This document shows, piece by piece, positions 46,791-57,688 of a stretch of 64,000 bases of DNA. Made by a program: the position numbers and the translations under genes. The notes beneath the pieces were generated by a model, which was not told the DNA's origin, did not search any database, and worked only from the letters and a program-made list of their open reading frames with translations. The stretch lies in assembly GCA_039621445.1 (NCBI GenBank), contig CP154955.1, forward strand, positions 53,039,384-53,103,383, in the 5' to 3' direction. This DNA is from Euglena gracilis (lineage: Eukaryota; Euglenida; Euglenophyceae; Euglenales). The stretch's first letter is position 1, and each line of letters opens with the position of its first letter.

Positions 46791-48000
46791 CCCGGGCCAT
46801 TTGTACATAGCCCCTCCCACACACACAGCCCGCCGCCTCCCTTTCCTGCCTTCCCATCCACCCGCGCGAGGGCACTCACCGCCATGGGCCCGGCCCATCT
46901 GTACATAGCCCCCTCCCCTCGAACATACAAACCCAGTAGGCTGTGCCACTGGTCGGTGGATTCGGTTCGCCCTAATCCAGGTCCGCCAACGGCAATTAGC
47001 GGACCGTGTGGTGAAATCTGTGACCTACTGGACCTACTTGTCGCCATGAACATGACAGATTTCTTTCGCATCAAAGTCGAAATGCCACTGCGGAAGGGCC
47101 CCGATGGGTCCCCTTGCACAACGCTTCCCAAGGCAACATACTGGCTGAAATGCACTTTGTGTGAAGTCGAAACCATCACTTCCTCAGCAGGTTGGTGCCT
47201 GTACCACAGAGAAACGTGTCCTGTTTTCTCAGCCACAGTATTTCCATCAACCGGAACGCCAGATGCACCCCGAGCGACGGGCCGCGGGCACGCCGCACAA
47301 CAATCCCTGCGCATGCTCTCAGCAGGACATCAACCAACAGGGAGGGGGGAACAAATCACCACTCATGGCGACGTCCACACACAACCAGGGCCCATTTACT
47401 TTCGTCTTGCGACCCTGGAACGACCGACGATCTCCATCTCCAAAGGACTTCAAGAAAATTTTATTCGACACAGACTACTGGCGAGCTTGAAGGAGGTTGA
47501 TGCAGAACTTCAAACACTGCGAGACACCTTTCTTCTTGATGCCCTGGTTCGGGACACCGCAGTTTTTGAACTCACTGAATGCTGGGAAGTTTTGAGAGCT
47601 GTTTTGTCTGTGCTGATAGGGCTATGGCCACACCGTCCACCACGTCATGACTCCCCATCGCGTGTGCATGCCATTCTGTGGTTATTGACCTGTTTATGGT
47701 CTGATGTATGCAACATCGGAGTGGACTTTGACTTCTACCTACCACCTTTCCAGCTGATGGCACTGCCAAACATTTTCCGGCCGAGAGGCACCTTCCCCAG
47801 AGTACCTGCAATGGATCCCCCTTCTCCTTACCATTCCCCAATGAACGTACATGATATCATGGACGTCATGGCATCATGGCGTTGTTACGTCCCACAAGGC
47901 CAGTTATATCAATCGACCGTCACATTCGGAGGGCACGACGGACAGCGCAAAGAGTACCAAACCTTCAACGACACGGCATATGCCCCGACAACCCTGTGAT
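46791..48000 (+). pseudogene. N-terminal module with finger and 2A-like motifs
   Basis: The open frame (from at least 46,677) ends in TGA at 47,998-48,000. It has LCHWSVDSVRPNPGP (2A-like but lacking the D-x-E spacing), a finger candidate CTLCEV...CLYHRETC (about 47,150-47,220) and GDVHTQPGP (47,367-47,393, a degenerate 2A). About 200 residues of helical unknown protein follow (AELQTLRDTFLLDALVRDT; LTCLWSDVC). The finger resembles the one in the inverted segment at 39,835-39,905, which ties it to the same family. The frame is intact for over 400 codons, so this piece is younger or constrained. The domain function is not recognised. Confidence 0.5.
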
Positions 48001-48037
48001 AGCTGAGCGGCCCACACATCAAGATGTCACGCTTTGT

Positions 48038-48064
48038 GGTGATGTTAAACTTGAACCAGCGCCT
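48038..48064 (+). other. Degenerate 2A-like motif GDVKLEPAP
   Basis: Compared with D-V-E-x-N-P-G-P, the E, N and G positions are changed. The Gly-Pro junction needed for skipping is lost, so it is unlikely to work. It follows the ORF above in another frame, consistent with a chain of 2A-separated modules in the ancestor. Confidence 0.5.
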
Positions 48065-48066
48065 GT

Positions 48067-49250
48067 TCCTCGAATGACCATGCTTAAAGGCCCCCTTTCC
48101 CTGCGGTCTATCACCCTGCCGAGTTGCCAACGACCCGAGCACGCATCACTCCCTGTCCAGAGATCCGGAGAATTTCAAACAAGTTGTCTTGCAGGGCGTT
48201 GTGTCTCTCAAAATAATTGTTGCAAATACAACAGAGAAGGTGATCTCCCCATTCATCGACTGTGGAGTTGCAACCTGGACACTTGGGTGCGTTTTGGGAG
48301 TGCAGCAACTGTACCCCGAGCCACCACTTCAATGAGAGGATGTATTCCTCCGATGACATGCTTGTGTGAAGTGTAGGCAGGGGTGTTGCCCGCATCCATG
48401 CTGAACCCAGTCCATTCTGTGTTTCTGACAGACACTCTTGGTCTCGTGGTGGGCTGGCCGAGAGGAGTTTGTCCAGTGCTGCGCAGTGAAGGTGAGTTGT
48501 CCACCAATGTTGTGATTTTTGATTTTCATCAGCCAGTTTGATGTCGTGTGGTTTGTCCAGCCATCTTTGGAGTGGTTCAAGGTTCAGGGCCGTGACAGCC
48601 GCCAGAACGTGAACAGCGTTTTGGACCATTTCATGGTTAACTTTTGCTTCATAAATTGGCAGCTGTATTATGGTGCTTCCTTTGGCGTGGAATTTGGCCA
48701 GGGCCGCCAGTCGAGCCGGGCCTTGAATGAGGCAGGGGTTTTTGATTCCACATCCTCCGAGGTGCAATGGTGTGCAGACTTTGTCTTTGGTTGCTTGTCA
48801 GGGCTGTTCCCATGATGTCTTCGAAGCCTTTGAGAATTGTTTCTGAGCATTGTTTGATACTTTTGGACAGGTGTTGGGTGTTCGCGCCCCTGCGTAGGTG
48901 TGTGATTCTGCACCCGTTAGCACAATTGCGTAACAGGTGATGTGCAATTTGACTGTCCCCCAAGCCGGTGATTTTCGCAATCAGGATTTCCAAGTCTTCT
49001 TGCGCAGCATTCCATGAGCGCTCACGGAAGGTGGATGTGTTTGGGAAGTCCATCGGTAAACCCAATACTTTGATTCCCTCCCCCGGTTGCCATTGTTTGT
49101 GGGTCATGTTGTGCTTTGCAGCAATTTCTGCACCACAGGGACCCCAGGTGATGCAAATTTGCGGGTTCAGGTGTAGGCCTAATATTGGGCCCAGGTCCTT
49201 CAGGAGTTGTACTACAGCATTAATGCTTTCTGGTTGGACGGAAGATTTTT
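48067..49250 (-). pseudogene. Inverted RT-thumb-to-finger fragment
   Basis: On the minus strand the segment begins just after the RT catalytic motif (LGLHLNPQICITWGPCG) and proceeds through QWQPGEGIKVLGLP, LGDSQIAHHLLRNCANGC and SSEEYILSLKWWLG. It ends in the finger CPGCNSTVDEWGDHLLC (about 48,240-48,290), before the endonuclease core. Each block aligns by eye with the long copy (WTPGEGITVLGIP; VTDAQVAHHLLRSCLDGC; SSEEYTLGLKWWLG). At least one frame change lies near 48,760. It is truncated at both ends. Confidence 0.75.
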
Positions 49251-50120
49251 GAAAAGGGGGCCATAAAGGTGATTTTTTTGAGTTTTCGCCTCAACCTTTT
49301 GCTCAAAAATGCATCCCACCTGGATTTGGTTTTTTTGCTGGGTCCCTTGGGTCCAGCCTGACATCCGGGTTTCAACCACCTCCCTGGACCCCCCTGGAGG
49401 GGGTGTGGGGTCCAGGCAGCGCCTTTTCCAGCCAGCACCAGGCTGAATTCAAAGGCGGTTCTGGCCCGAACGCTGGGGGGGGGATGCCTGCTGGGCAGGA
49501 TCACCCAGATGCGACAGCTCCCAGGGAGGCCCCCGACTTCTGATGCCCAGATACAACACCCCAGGCAGGGAAATTCTTCCCTGCCTGGGGGGTCCAGCCG
49601 GCCAGCTGGAAAGAAAGAGGTGCTGGGCAGGATGAAATTGACCCCGGGGGGAGGGGGTCACTACCCCCCCCGGGGGGTCGGTGCCTGCCCAAAAATGGCC
49701 TTTTCCCTGGCTTCCCTGGCTTCCCTGGGGGATTTTTGGGGTGGGGGGTGAGTAAAGGTTTCAAACTCAAAAAACACCCCAAAGATGCACATTTTGCATT
49801 TTTTCTGAACGTTCGACATTGGACGCTTTACTTTCTGTTGATGCTGCCTGAATTTTGTCAGAGGGGAATTTTGATTTTCCAACCTAACCTCTGAAATTTT
49901 TGTGCTCCGTTAACAGATGGGGGTATGGTTTCAAGTTTTGGAACTAAGCTGGGCCTGAGTCGTTTGGCCTAACTTTGGCCAGGGGACTGACCTTACTCCT
50001 GGCCTGACTTGAGCCTAACGTCAGGCCCAGGTCTAAAAGCTCGAACCAAGCCAAACCCTATCCTTTCAACAAGCCTGACAGTTGGGCTCAAAGGCACCTG
50101 CATACCACATAGACGATGCC

Positions 50121-50164
<44 letters not shown>

Positions 50165-50255
50165 TGCGTCACTTCTACACATCGCTTTTGCTGCAGTTTG
50201 TCGCATTTCGTGTTTTTTTTGTCCTGCTCAGGAAGGAACAGTATTTGAACTTAAG
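49251..50255. other. Non-coding, repeat-derived region
   Basis: Contains GCCAGCTGGAAAGAAAGAGG-like sequence related to the GGCTGGAAAAAGGTGCTGGC blocks in the foldback arms, Cn-Gn hairpins (49,640-49,680) and a TGGGCCTGAGTCGTTTGGCC-rich stretch. No gene seen. Confidence 0.4.
50118..50162 (+). repeat. (AT)n microsatellite
   Basis: About 22 AT dinucleotides with one C interruption. Confidence 0.9.
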
Positions 50256-50420
50256 GGATGGGGCATGAGGAGGTTCGAGCTCGAACGTTTGAACTCGAAC
50301 CTCCTCAAGCATTTTTAAGCCCTCCCCCTCTCAGGGGGGGGGCTCAAAAACCCTCCTCAAACGACCTCGAACAACGTTCAAGCAGGGTCTCGAACCTTGT
50401 CCTGCACATATACATTCAGC
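50256..50420 (+). repeat. TCGAACG-rich hairpin element, copy 3
   Basis: GAGGAGGTTCGAGCTCGAAC, then AAGCCCTCCCCC/GGGGGGGCTC and TCGAACAACGTTC, ending near ACATATACATTCAG. A dispersed copy outside the large foldback. Confidence 0.6.
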
Positions 50421-50475
50421 AAAAGGCAATCACAAACAAGAGTTCATGACTTTTTTTGAAGGTCAGGGGTTGGAG

Positions 50476-50908
50476 TGTACGTCCAACCTTTCCTCGCTTT
50501 CGCCCTTTGGTGCGCAAAAGGAAAAGGTTGGAGTAACAGGAAAAATTGAAAAGAATAATATAAAAGTTCTTTGCCCTTTTCCCCAATTAAGAGGCAGAGC
50601 ACAAGACAGGGTAGAAGCACTATGGGCTACGGACCAGGAAAGTGACACGTGTCCTTTCAGGACTTCAAAAATGTGAAAAAGCAAACTTGGAAATCAAGTC
50701 TTGCAAAGACAAAATGGAATGAAAAGAATAGAGAATACCACCTGTGGAGAGGAGAACCAGAATTAGGCTTTGGTATTCCTAATTCAGGTCGTTGGCCATC
50801 TGTAGGAATACCACCTAGCATAGTACTGTGTATGGGGCTCAGAGCTATATCTGGCCGTAGGCTTATACCTACATACACAGTACCATGGCCTTACGGCTGC
50901 CTGGTACA
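50476..50908 (-). repeat. Candidate 3' LTR of the chromovirus
   Basis: The plus strand starts TGTACG and ends GGTACA, giving 5-base TGTAC/GTACA inverted ends. On the minus strand it is immediately preceded by a purine tract. An internal inverted pair, TACTGTGTATG / CATACACAGTA (50,824-50,885), flanks a TATA-like word. The 5' LTR is outside the window, so identity, exact ends and a target duplication cannot be confirmed. Confidence 0.35.
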
Positions 50909-50920
50909 CATCCCCCTCCC
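50909..50920 (-). promoter_or_regulatory. Candidate polypurine tract
   Basis: The minus strand reads GGGAGGGGGATG directly before the candidate LTR start TGTACC. A purine run at this place primes plus-strand DNA synthesis in LTR retrotransposons. Confidence 0.4.
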
Positions 50921-51745
50921 AGGGCTATGCCCGATTTCCCTACTGGACCAGGCCAGTCGGAATGCCGGACACAGTTCTGGGGACGGGGACCTGTCACAGG
51001 GCCGTTTGCGGCTTTTGGTTCTCCTGTCAGCAGGGGTGTGGGAAGGACATTGCGAAGTAACGCAATAACGCGCAAAAGTGGTTAACCGCTTATGCGGTGC
51101 CTACTTAGTGCGGCAAAGGGGTGGAAGCGGAAGAGCCCATTGGGAAATGGGGCTGGAAGGTTTCCATTCCAGAAAGTCCCATCCACCCAGTTTGGGGTGT
51201 GTCTATGACACGCGGGGAGGTCTCATTCCATAATCGGAAAAGATGGAAGGGTAGGGTGTGGAAGGAGGTGGCACCTGGCCAGTCATATCTGACAAGGAAG
51301 AAAGACCTATTTACAAAACCAACTGCCGGCGACGGCGATATTTTGCCCAGGGGGGTAAAGGAGAGTGGAGTGGGGGGCTGGTCAAAAGACCTTAGCAGAA
51401 GTTTTGCTGTCTGGCAGTCTTATGTGGCCTTATAGCCGAAAAGTAACAAGTTTGGGAGCTATTATTACGGGGTGCGCGCTGTACGCTGTGTGTCTTCTTA
51501 CTGGCGGCATGTACCGCTAGGAGAAGGCTTCACAGCGCTGCTCGGACACGATGTTGTCGATGGGGTATCCCCAGAGGCATATACCTCGACAGATGGGCGG
51601 TAGCCCAAAAGAGAGGGGGTCATATGTAGAGTAAAAATACATATTGGCAGATGTGCCTGGGATAGATACCGAAAACAGGGCCTATAGGCCTGATGGAATG
51701 GTCAGAACAGGGTCCATGGACCTGTGGCCTGTAAGCCTGGGGAAT
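50921..51745 (-). other. 3' untranslated region of the chromovirus
   Basis: About 825 bases between the last ORF and the polypurine tract, with only short unrelated frames. No further gene seen. Confidence 0.45.
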
Positions 51746-54700
51746 CTATGGCACAGATGGCCATTTCCTGGGAGTCGGTGGTCTGATCTCCCGAACGTAG
51801 TCTCCTTCCGGAGATTCCACTATCTCCAGTATCGGAGGTTCGAAATTTACAAGTTGCCTTTCAGGCTCATCAACATCAAAATCGGGATATTCCCATTTTT
51901 GTGTATACCCATCGGGTAATCGTACTCCAAGCCTGTTGGCTTCCCGATGAAGAAAATTCTGGAGGTTATCCCAGAAGAAAAGTGGCAACGTTGCCGGCCA
52001 GATCAAAAAATTTAGGCGGGGGTGGTTGCATTGAACCTGTGGGGGTATCCCCGGATAAATGGCAGGATCTGCCTTGGTGTGCCAACCTGCGACTCGCGCT
52101 CGGATGGTGAAGGGCCTCAAAACTTCTCTTACCCAATCGGTAAATTCCATTTTGTAGGCCTCAGGGGGGTATTCAGGCAACAAAAAGGTAAAATTTGGTC
52201 GGTTTGGCAGGCTTTGTGCCGCAAAAAGTGGGTATATCACCCTGTCCCAATCGGAATCTTGGAAAATGTATGGCACTTTGGCCTTGCCTGCTGACTCGAC
52301 TGCGAGTCGGACAGCTGCGCTGTCAAGATGAAAATCTTTGGCGATTCCGCCTGTGCGGTAGCTGTGTACAGCTTTGAATTTCTTGAACTGGTAGAAATTG
52401 ATTTGGGACTTATAGTCCTGCTTGAATTTGACCAGATGGTCTTCATTTTCTGGTATGACTCTAGTCATACCGCCAGTGGCAGGTAACCAAAATTCTGCCT
52501 GTAGGCAGTTGATGCAACGGACAGGTATGTCCTTGTCATAGTCATTTTCCGTCCAACGGAAATTGTCCATATTGGACCATGCCAGTAGGCAATCGCCACA
52601 AACCAATGCTGCGCAATTGTGCACATATGCATCATGGTGGAAGCTTATGCTGTCCGGGTTGCGTGTGCAGATATGCACCGCGGGCATGTCGTTTCGTAGC
52701 CTATGGCATGCTGTACATAACCACAATAGTGGATCATTGTCCTGGAAATCCAGCACGAAATTTCCTCCAAAATATTGGGCTAATACCTTTGGAGATTTCG
52801 CATTCCAAAAACGCCAAGTGTGGCTGGTGGTGAAAATTCCGGGTTGATCCTGGTGGAACAAGGGCTTGATCCACTTGTTCAGCCAGGGGTCACTGCTATT
52901 GCGGATCATATTGATCCTGGCCTGGCGAGTGTTCAGGGGGTCCACTCTGGACAATACGTCCTCAGTCCAAAATGGCTCATCGGCCTCGTGAGGGACATTT
53001 GACCGAATCGGTCTGATTGTGGGTTTGCGCTTAGCGCCTTCAGAGGTTGCAGCCACATAGCTGGCCATGGGTATCGTAGGCCTATGGCCTGTGCCAGAGC
53101 CATCTCCACCAGAAGGTGGTGGCTCATCATCCCGCCGCTGTTCAGCGGGCTTGCAGCCTTCGGTTGAAGGTTTAGCCTTGGGCTTCTTATGCCTGCCATA
53201 TCGGCGTTCTTCCCGAGGGTCTGCCGGAGGCAGTGGTCTCTCCGCCGTTGGCGGTTTCGGGGCTGCAGGTTTGGCAGAGGATGCCGATGCTGCCGGTTTG
53301 GCAGGAGGTGGTTGCATTTCCGCCGTTGGCGGTGCTGGTGCAGCTGGTTTAGCTGCTGGGACATCCAACTCCATTGGAGTTGTAGCCGTAGGCTGTACGG
53401 CTGTTTAGCTGCGATCTGCGTAGTAACTCTTTGGGTTTCGGGAGGGGATGTGACTGGTGAGCCTAGAGGGGTCAGTACTGCTGATACTGCGGACATCGCC
53501 GCGGTCAGACCCTGTAACACACCACCTAAAACACCAGTAGGTATTGTTGGTGATGCGACAGGTTCTGTCGGGGTTGGTGCCGTTGGCACTGTGGGTAAGG
53601 AGAGGGGTGGTACCGGAGGTACCGGTGGCCGTTCGGCCTCGGATGTAGGAGATTCCGTCTCTGAGCTGACATCTCCTTCAGGCGGAAGGGGTGTCCTGGA
53701 GCCCATTGGGACTGGTGGAAGGGTTGATGGCTGAGGTTCATCAGCACATATGTCTTCCAGGCCTTCCATGCGGTCACCATCGCTCTCCTCACTGTCCTCC
53801 ACCGTTTCTGGTGAAGCGGCAGGGGCTGCTGGCTGTTCCGCTATAGCGGCGGGCACCGTTGTTGGCTGCGCAATCGCGCTGGTGGGGGGTGCCGCAGTTG
53901 CGGGCTGGGGTGAAGAGGTAGCGACAGAAGATTGACTCTCCTGCAATCCCTTAGGGATAAATGGTTCCGCGGTAGCCGATAGGCTTGAACCTAGGTAACG
54001 CCGACCGCGCCCGAAGACGGGTGGCGGTGTCTCACCAAGAATACCCTGGGGAACAGGCGTTGCCGGTTGCGGCTGCGTTGTGAGTACTGCTGCCGGTTGC
54101 GGCTGTGTTGAGGGTTCCGATGGCGGAACTTCCGAAGCCGGTTGCGGCTTTGGGACAGGTGCCTGTGGCACCTGTCTTTTCCGTAATCGGAAAAGATCCC
54201 ATGGTTTCCTTTCGTCTTCAACCATTCTGTGGTTGAAGCGCAGGAGGGGTAGGGCCATGCCCAACTCGTTCCGTCTGCCGCCTTGGAAAAACGGCTGGAA
54301 CAGCGCTCTATCGAGCGTATCGCCGAATCGGCGTTTGACATAATCGTCTATGCTTTCCTTTTCGAACCGTGGCCTGATGGGGACATAGTCCGGAGGAATT
54401 TCCCTATCGGGATTGAGATAATAATATATCTCCATGATCTGGCAGGTCCAAGCCCTGAACCAGAATTGCTGCAAATACAGCAGGAGTTGACGGTGGTTGC
54501 GTCGCCCATTCGAGCTTTGGTGAACATCCTTTGGATTTCTGCAAAGGTGCAGGAGCATGATGCGCTTTGGCGCTGCGTGCGGGATATTGGCCTGTTGGCC
54601 TTCCTCGTCCTGGCCTTCGGCCTGTGGTTGAGTACTGCGTACTCCGAATCCCCAGAAGTCCACTGCAAACTTTTCGTGACAGTGGGTGCATCTGACGATA

Positions 54701-57609
54701 TACGTCTGGGGGAAGCGCAGGTCAATATCGACCACTTCAAAATGATAGGCATATTGCCAGTGGTAGAAGACTTGCAGATTGCTGCAGAACATGTTTTCTG
54801 CCAATTTGGCAATATTGTCAGGCAGTGGGTAGATTTCCCACTCAAGGCCTTTTGGGCCTACACTGCGAATGCAGTCGAATAACTGCCGTAGCAGATCTTT
54901 ACCTGTATTGTATCGGTCTTCCCGACCACAATCCAGATAAGGATATCCACAGGAGTTCAGGAATCTGCCGAAATTTTGGGTGGGGTATCCCGCCCAGAAC
55001 CAAACGTGCCAGAATCCCGGCAGTCCGTCCAATATCGGACCGAGGGTTAGGTTGCCCTCATAGGCATACAGAGTTCCATCATGGTGGAACTCACGGTTAC
55101 GCTCCAGATAGAGCTGTCGGGTCACAGTCACGACGGGGGATGCAACCAGCATTGGAAGAGAAAGTTCGTTTTGAAACTTTCTCATGCACTCGAATGCGAG
55201 TGCATGAATCTCTTTGATGTGCTCGAATAGAGCTTCCATGTCGTCCTCATAGACGTTCCGATATTGGCCTTTCTTGCCTTTGCCTTGGCCTTTTTGGCCT
55301 GCTGTCGGTGCTCGTTTGGGAGCACTTTTGGTTTTACCCTTGCCCGATCGGGCTTCGCTTCGGGCAATCTCTTCTCTGGATTGTTTCCAAGCATGAGGAT
55401 TGAGATTGGCTGCAAAACGAGGGCCTATAAAGGCAGGATTCATATCGCTTGTTCTTCCAAGCAATTCCTGCGGGGCATAAGCCATTTTGGCTGCTGGGTA
55501 AGCTGCAGGTTGATCCTGCGTATACGCCAAAAATGGTGGATTATTGATAAAGAGGGGTTCGCCTCTAGGCGGATCGATGTAAGTGGGGTTGCGTGTACGT
55601 TCACGCGTGTCATCCAGTATTTTCTGGACGCGTGCACGCTCAGCAGCTTCGTGCTCGATTTCTGCCCTATGGGCTCTCTGGGCCAGTTCAGCCTGTTCGA
55701 GCTGCTGCTGTGTGGGTTCAGGAACAGACAGTACCTCGGTGGTGGCCTGTTGGCCTGGAGGTACCGGTGTTCCCTGGGATGCCGGCGCCATTGGCGCTGC
55801 TACAGGCTGGTGCGCCGTAGGCGCTGCTACCGGCAATGGCGCCGTTGGCGGTGCTGGAGCTGTCGGCGCTGCTGCTTTTGCTGGCACCGGCCGGGGGGGT
55901 TTATGCCATTGGCGCTGGCTTCGCCGCAGCAGCATACGGTACGGGCACGGGAGGGGGTGCGGCTTGTTGGCCACCCGATGCCCGCCGTTGCTGTGCCGGG
56001 GTAGCCTGTCGGGCTGGGGCTGGGGCAGGGGCCGGGGGTTTCGGTCTCCCCATTGGGGATGAAGATTCTGGCCTGCCCCGTTTCCCCAGGTCTGTTGGCC
56101 GGTATGGCTGTGACGCACATCTGCGTTCTGCAGACCGTGGGCCCTGGAGCTGCTCCAGGGACTGGTAGTACTGGATGGCCTGCTGAGGTGATGTGAAGCG
56201 AGGTGCTGGGAGAGGTTCAGGTGTTCAGGTGCCGTTGGCACATCCTCTTCGACGGCCATGCGGCCTTCGGCCTCGGCTCGCTCCACGTCCTCAGCCCAGG
56301 ATCCAGGATCCTGAGCCACCGACATATCCCGTTGTACGGGTAACTGACTTCCAGCTTCCAGATGGGCTGGATAGGGAAATGGTGGTTGTGCTGTTGACGG
56401 TTGCGTCGTCGGCTGATACGCATATTGCGTTGGGGTTTCCCGATATTCGGGTGGTGGTGGTCTCGGCATACGAGTTGGGGACTGAGCATCGCGAAAAATT
56501 CGCGATGGCTGCACTGTTGGTGCTGGGATATCTCCCATCTCGCTTTCCTCCATTGGGGGGCTATGCTCCCGCATGTATTCGGTGAATGCACCTGCGTGAT
56601 GGCGTATCCGCGGGATAGGCGGTACTGGAATGCCCAGTGTACGCATGCTGACCTCAGGGGGATATTCCCCGGGCATGAAGTACACTTTTCCTGTCATCAA
56701 AGTCTGGCCACATGCGCACCATTGTGCAATGGGCCTATTGGCCAGGCCCAGAATTTGACGACAGTGGGTATCCCACAGCACCTGTAGAGATGGGTCTACT
56801 CTCTCTAGGTTGCTGGCCCGCAAGGCCGTTCGCAGAGTCTTCTCTGCGAGATTCACCAATTCTGCGGTGAAGGCGGGGTATGGCACCGTTGGTGCTGCCT
56901 GTGGCGTCTCATGTGCCACAGGTATCGCGTAAGCGGATATATTACTGCTGCTAGCTGCGGTTTGGGCAGCGGGTTCCCGGACGGGATAAGCAGCAGGTTG
57001 GGGCATCGCCTGTACGGCGTGTACTTGATGTGGGGTACCCTGTACGGGTTGAGATTGGGGTTGGGATTGGGGTTGCTGAGATGTAACATACTGTGGGGTA
57101 TACAGGATGGGAGGTGAGGGGCCAGGCATGGCGTAATGCGCCTGCTCCATTGGAGGTGCCTGTCCCTGCCTCGCATACTGTTGTTGTTCCATTGGAACTT
57201 GGTGTACCTGCTGGGGTTGTGACTGTTCCATTGGAACTTGATATGCCTGTTGAGGCTGTGCCGCATATGCAGCTCCCATTGGCACAGAAGCCGCATAAGC
57301 GACAGGTGGCGGTTGCGCCTGAGATGGGGGCGGCATTTGTGCCTGAGAGGGGGGCGGCATTTGTGCCTGAGAGGGGTATGGCATTTGTGCCTGAACCATT
57401 TGAGGGGGGGGTGGCATTTGTGCCTGAGCCGCATAAGCGGCTGGAGGGGGTTGATATACTGCATATGCGGGCGCCCCTTGCGCTGGGGGTGCTGCCGCAT
57501 TGGCGTGTTGGGGGTAGGGAGGGATGGCATACTGTATAGGGGGCGGACCGGGGCTGCGCCTGGTCTTGCATTGGTCCAGGGACCGAAAGCAAAAAGTAGC
57601 TTTGATGAG
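51746..57609 (-). CDS. Extra ORF downstream of pol, unknown function
   Basis: About 1,950 residues in two frames: frame one from 57,609 (first ATG at 57,417) to about 53,400, then a neighbouring frame from about 53,400 to the stop at 51,746. The N-terminus is Pro/Gln-rich with repeats such as PPSQAQMPPPSQAQ. Next is WCACGQTLMTGKVYFMPGEY, a long Ala/Pro linker and a basic stretch (GKTKSAPKRAPTAGQKGQGK). A Trp/Tyr-rich globular block (GFWHVWFWAGYPTQNFGR) contains CTHCHEKF (about 54,670-54,700). The second part has a Cys-rich block (CTACHR, CGDC, CINC; about 52,490-52,720) and another globular region. I recognise no family. Placement resembles an env-like third ORF, but I see no clear signal peptide or membrane anchor. 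A structural or nucleic-acid-binding role is possible. Confidence 0.6.
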
Positions 57610-57675
57610 CTGTAGAAAAAGAAGAGAGAAATGAATTGGGTTTGGGAGAAAAACACAGGGAGGGGAGGAAAAGGC
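57610..57675 (-). promoter_or_regulatory. Splice-acceptor-like tract before the third ORF
   Basis: The minus strand has a long pyrimidine stretch ending CTTCTTTTTCTACAG at 57,610, followed by CTCATC. From this point the third-ORF frame is open for more than 60 codons before its first ATG at 57,417. A spliced subgenomic RNA joining an upstream start to this exon would explain expression. No donor is identified in the window. Confidence 0.5.
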
Positions 57676-57688
57676 CTATAGGCCGATT

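Larger units (their letters stand above)
39350..49250. mobile_element. Nest of RLE-type non-LTR retrotransposon fragments
   Basis: At least four pieces of one family: a long plus-strand copy with a locally inverted 5' part, two 5'-truncated C-terminal pieces directly behind it, an N-terminal module and an inverted RT-to-finger piece. The shared family is shown by the RT, CCHC and RLE blocks, by the common C-terminal tail (SITVAREIARQVIWG-like) and by a recurring 3' motif, GCCACTGGTCGGTGG. RT with a C-terminal CCHC finger and PD-type RLE places it with the R2/NeSL/Utopia-like or Dualen/RandI-like groups; which of these needs a phylogeny. Confidence 0.75.

Noticed and set aside
53189-53734. Plus-strand ORFs over the third ORF of the chromovirus
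   Set aside because: Antisense to a Pro/Ala-rich coding region on the minus strand, with Gly/Val/Arg bias expected from its complement.
57093-57539. Plus-strand ORF with repeated GAAFVPERGAAFVPERG
   Set aside because: Antisense image of the Pro/Gln repeat at the start of the minus-strand third ORF.
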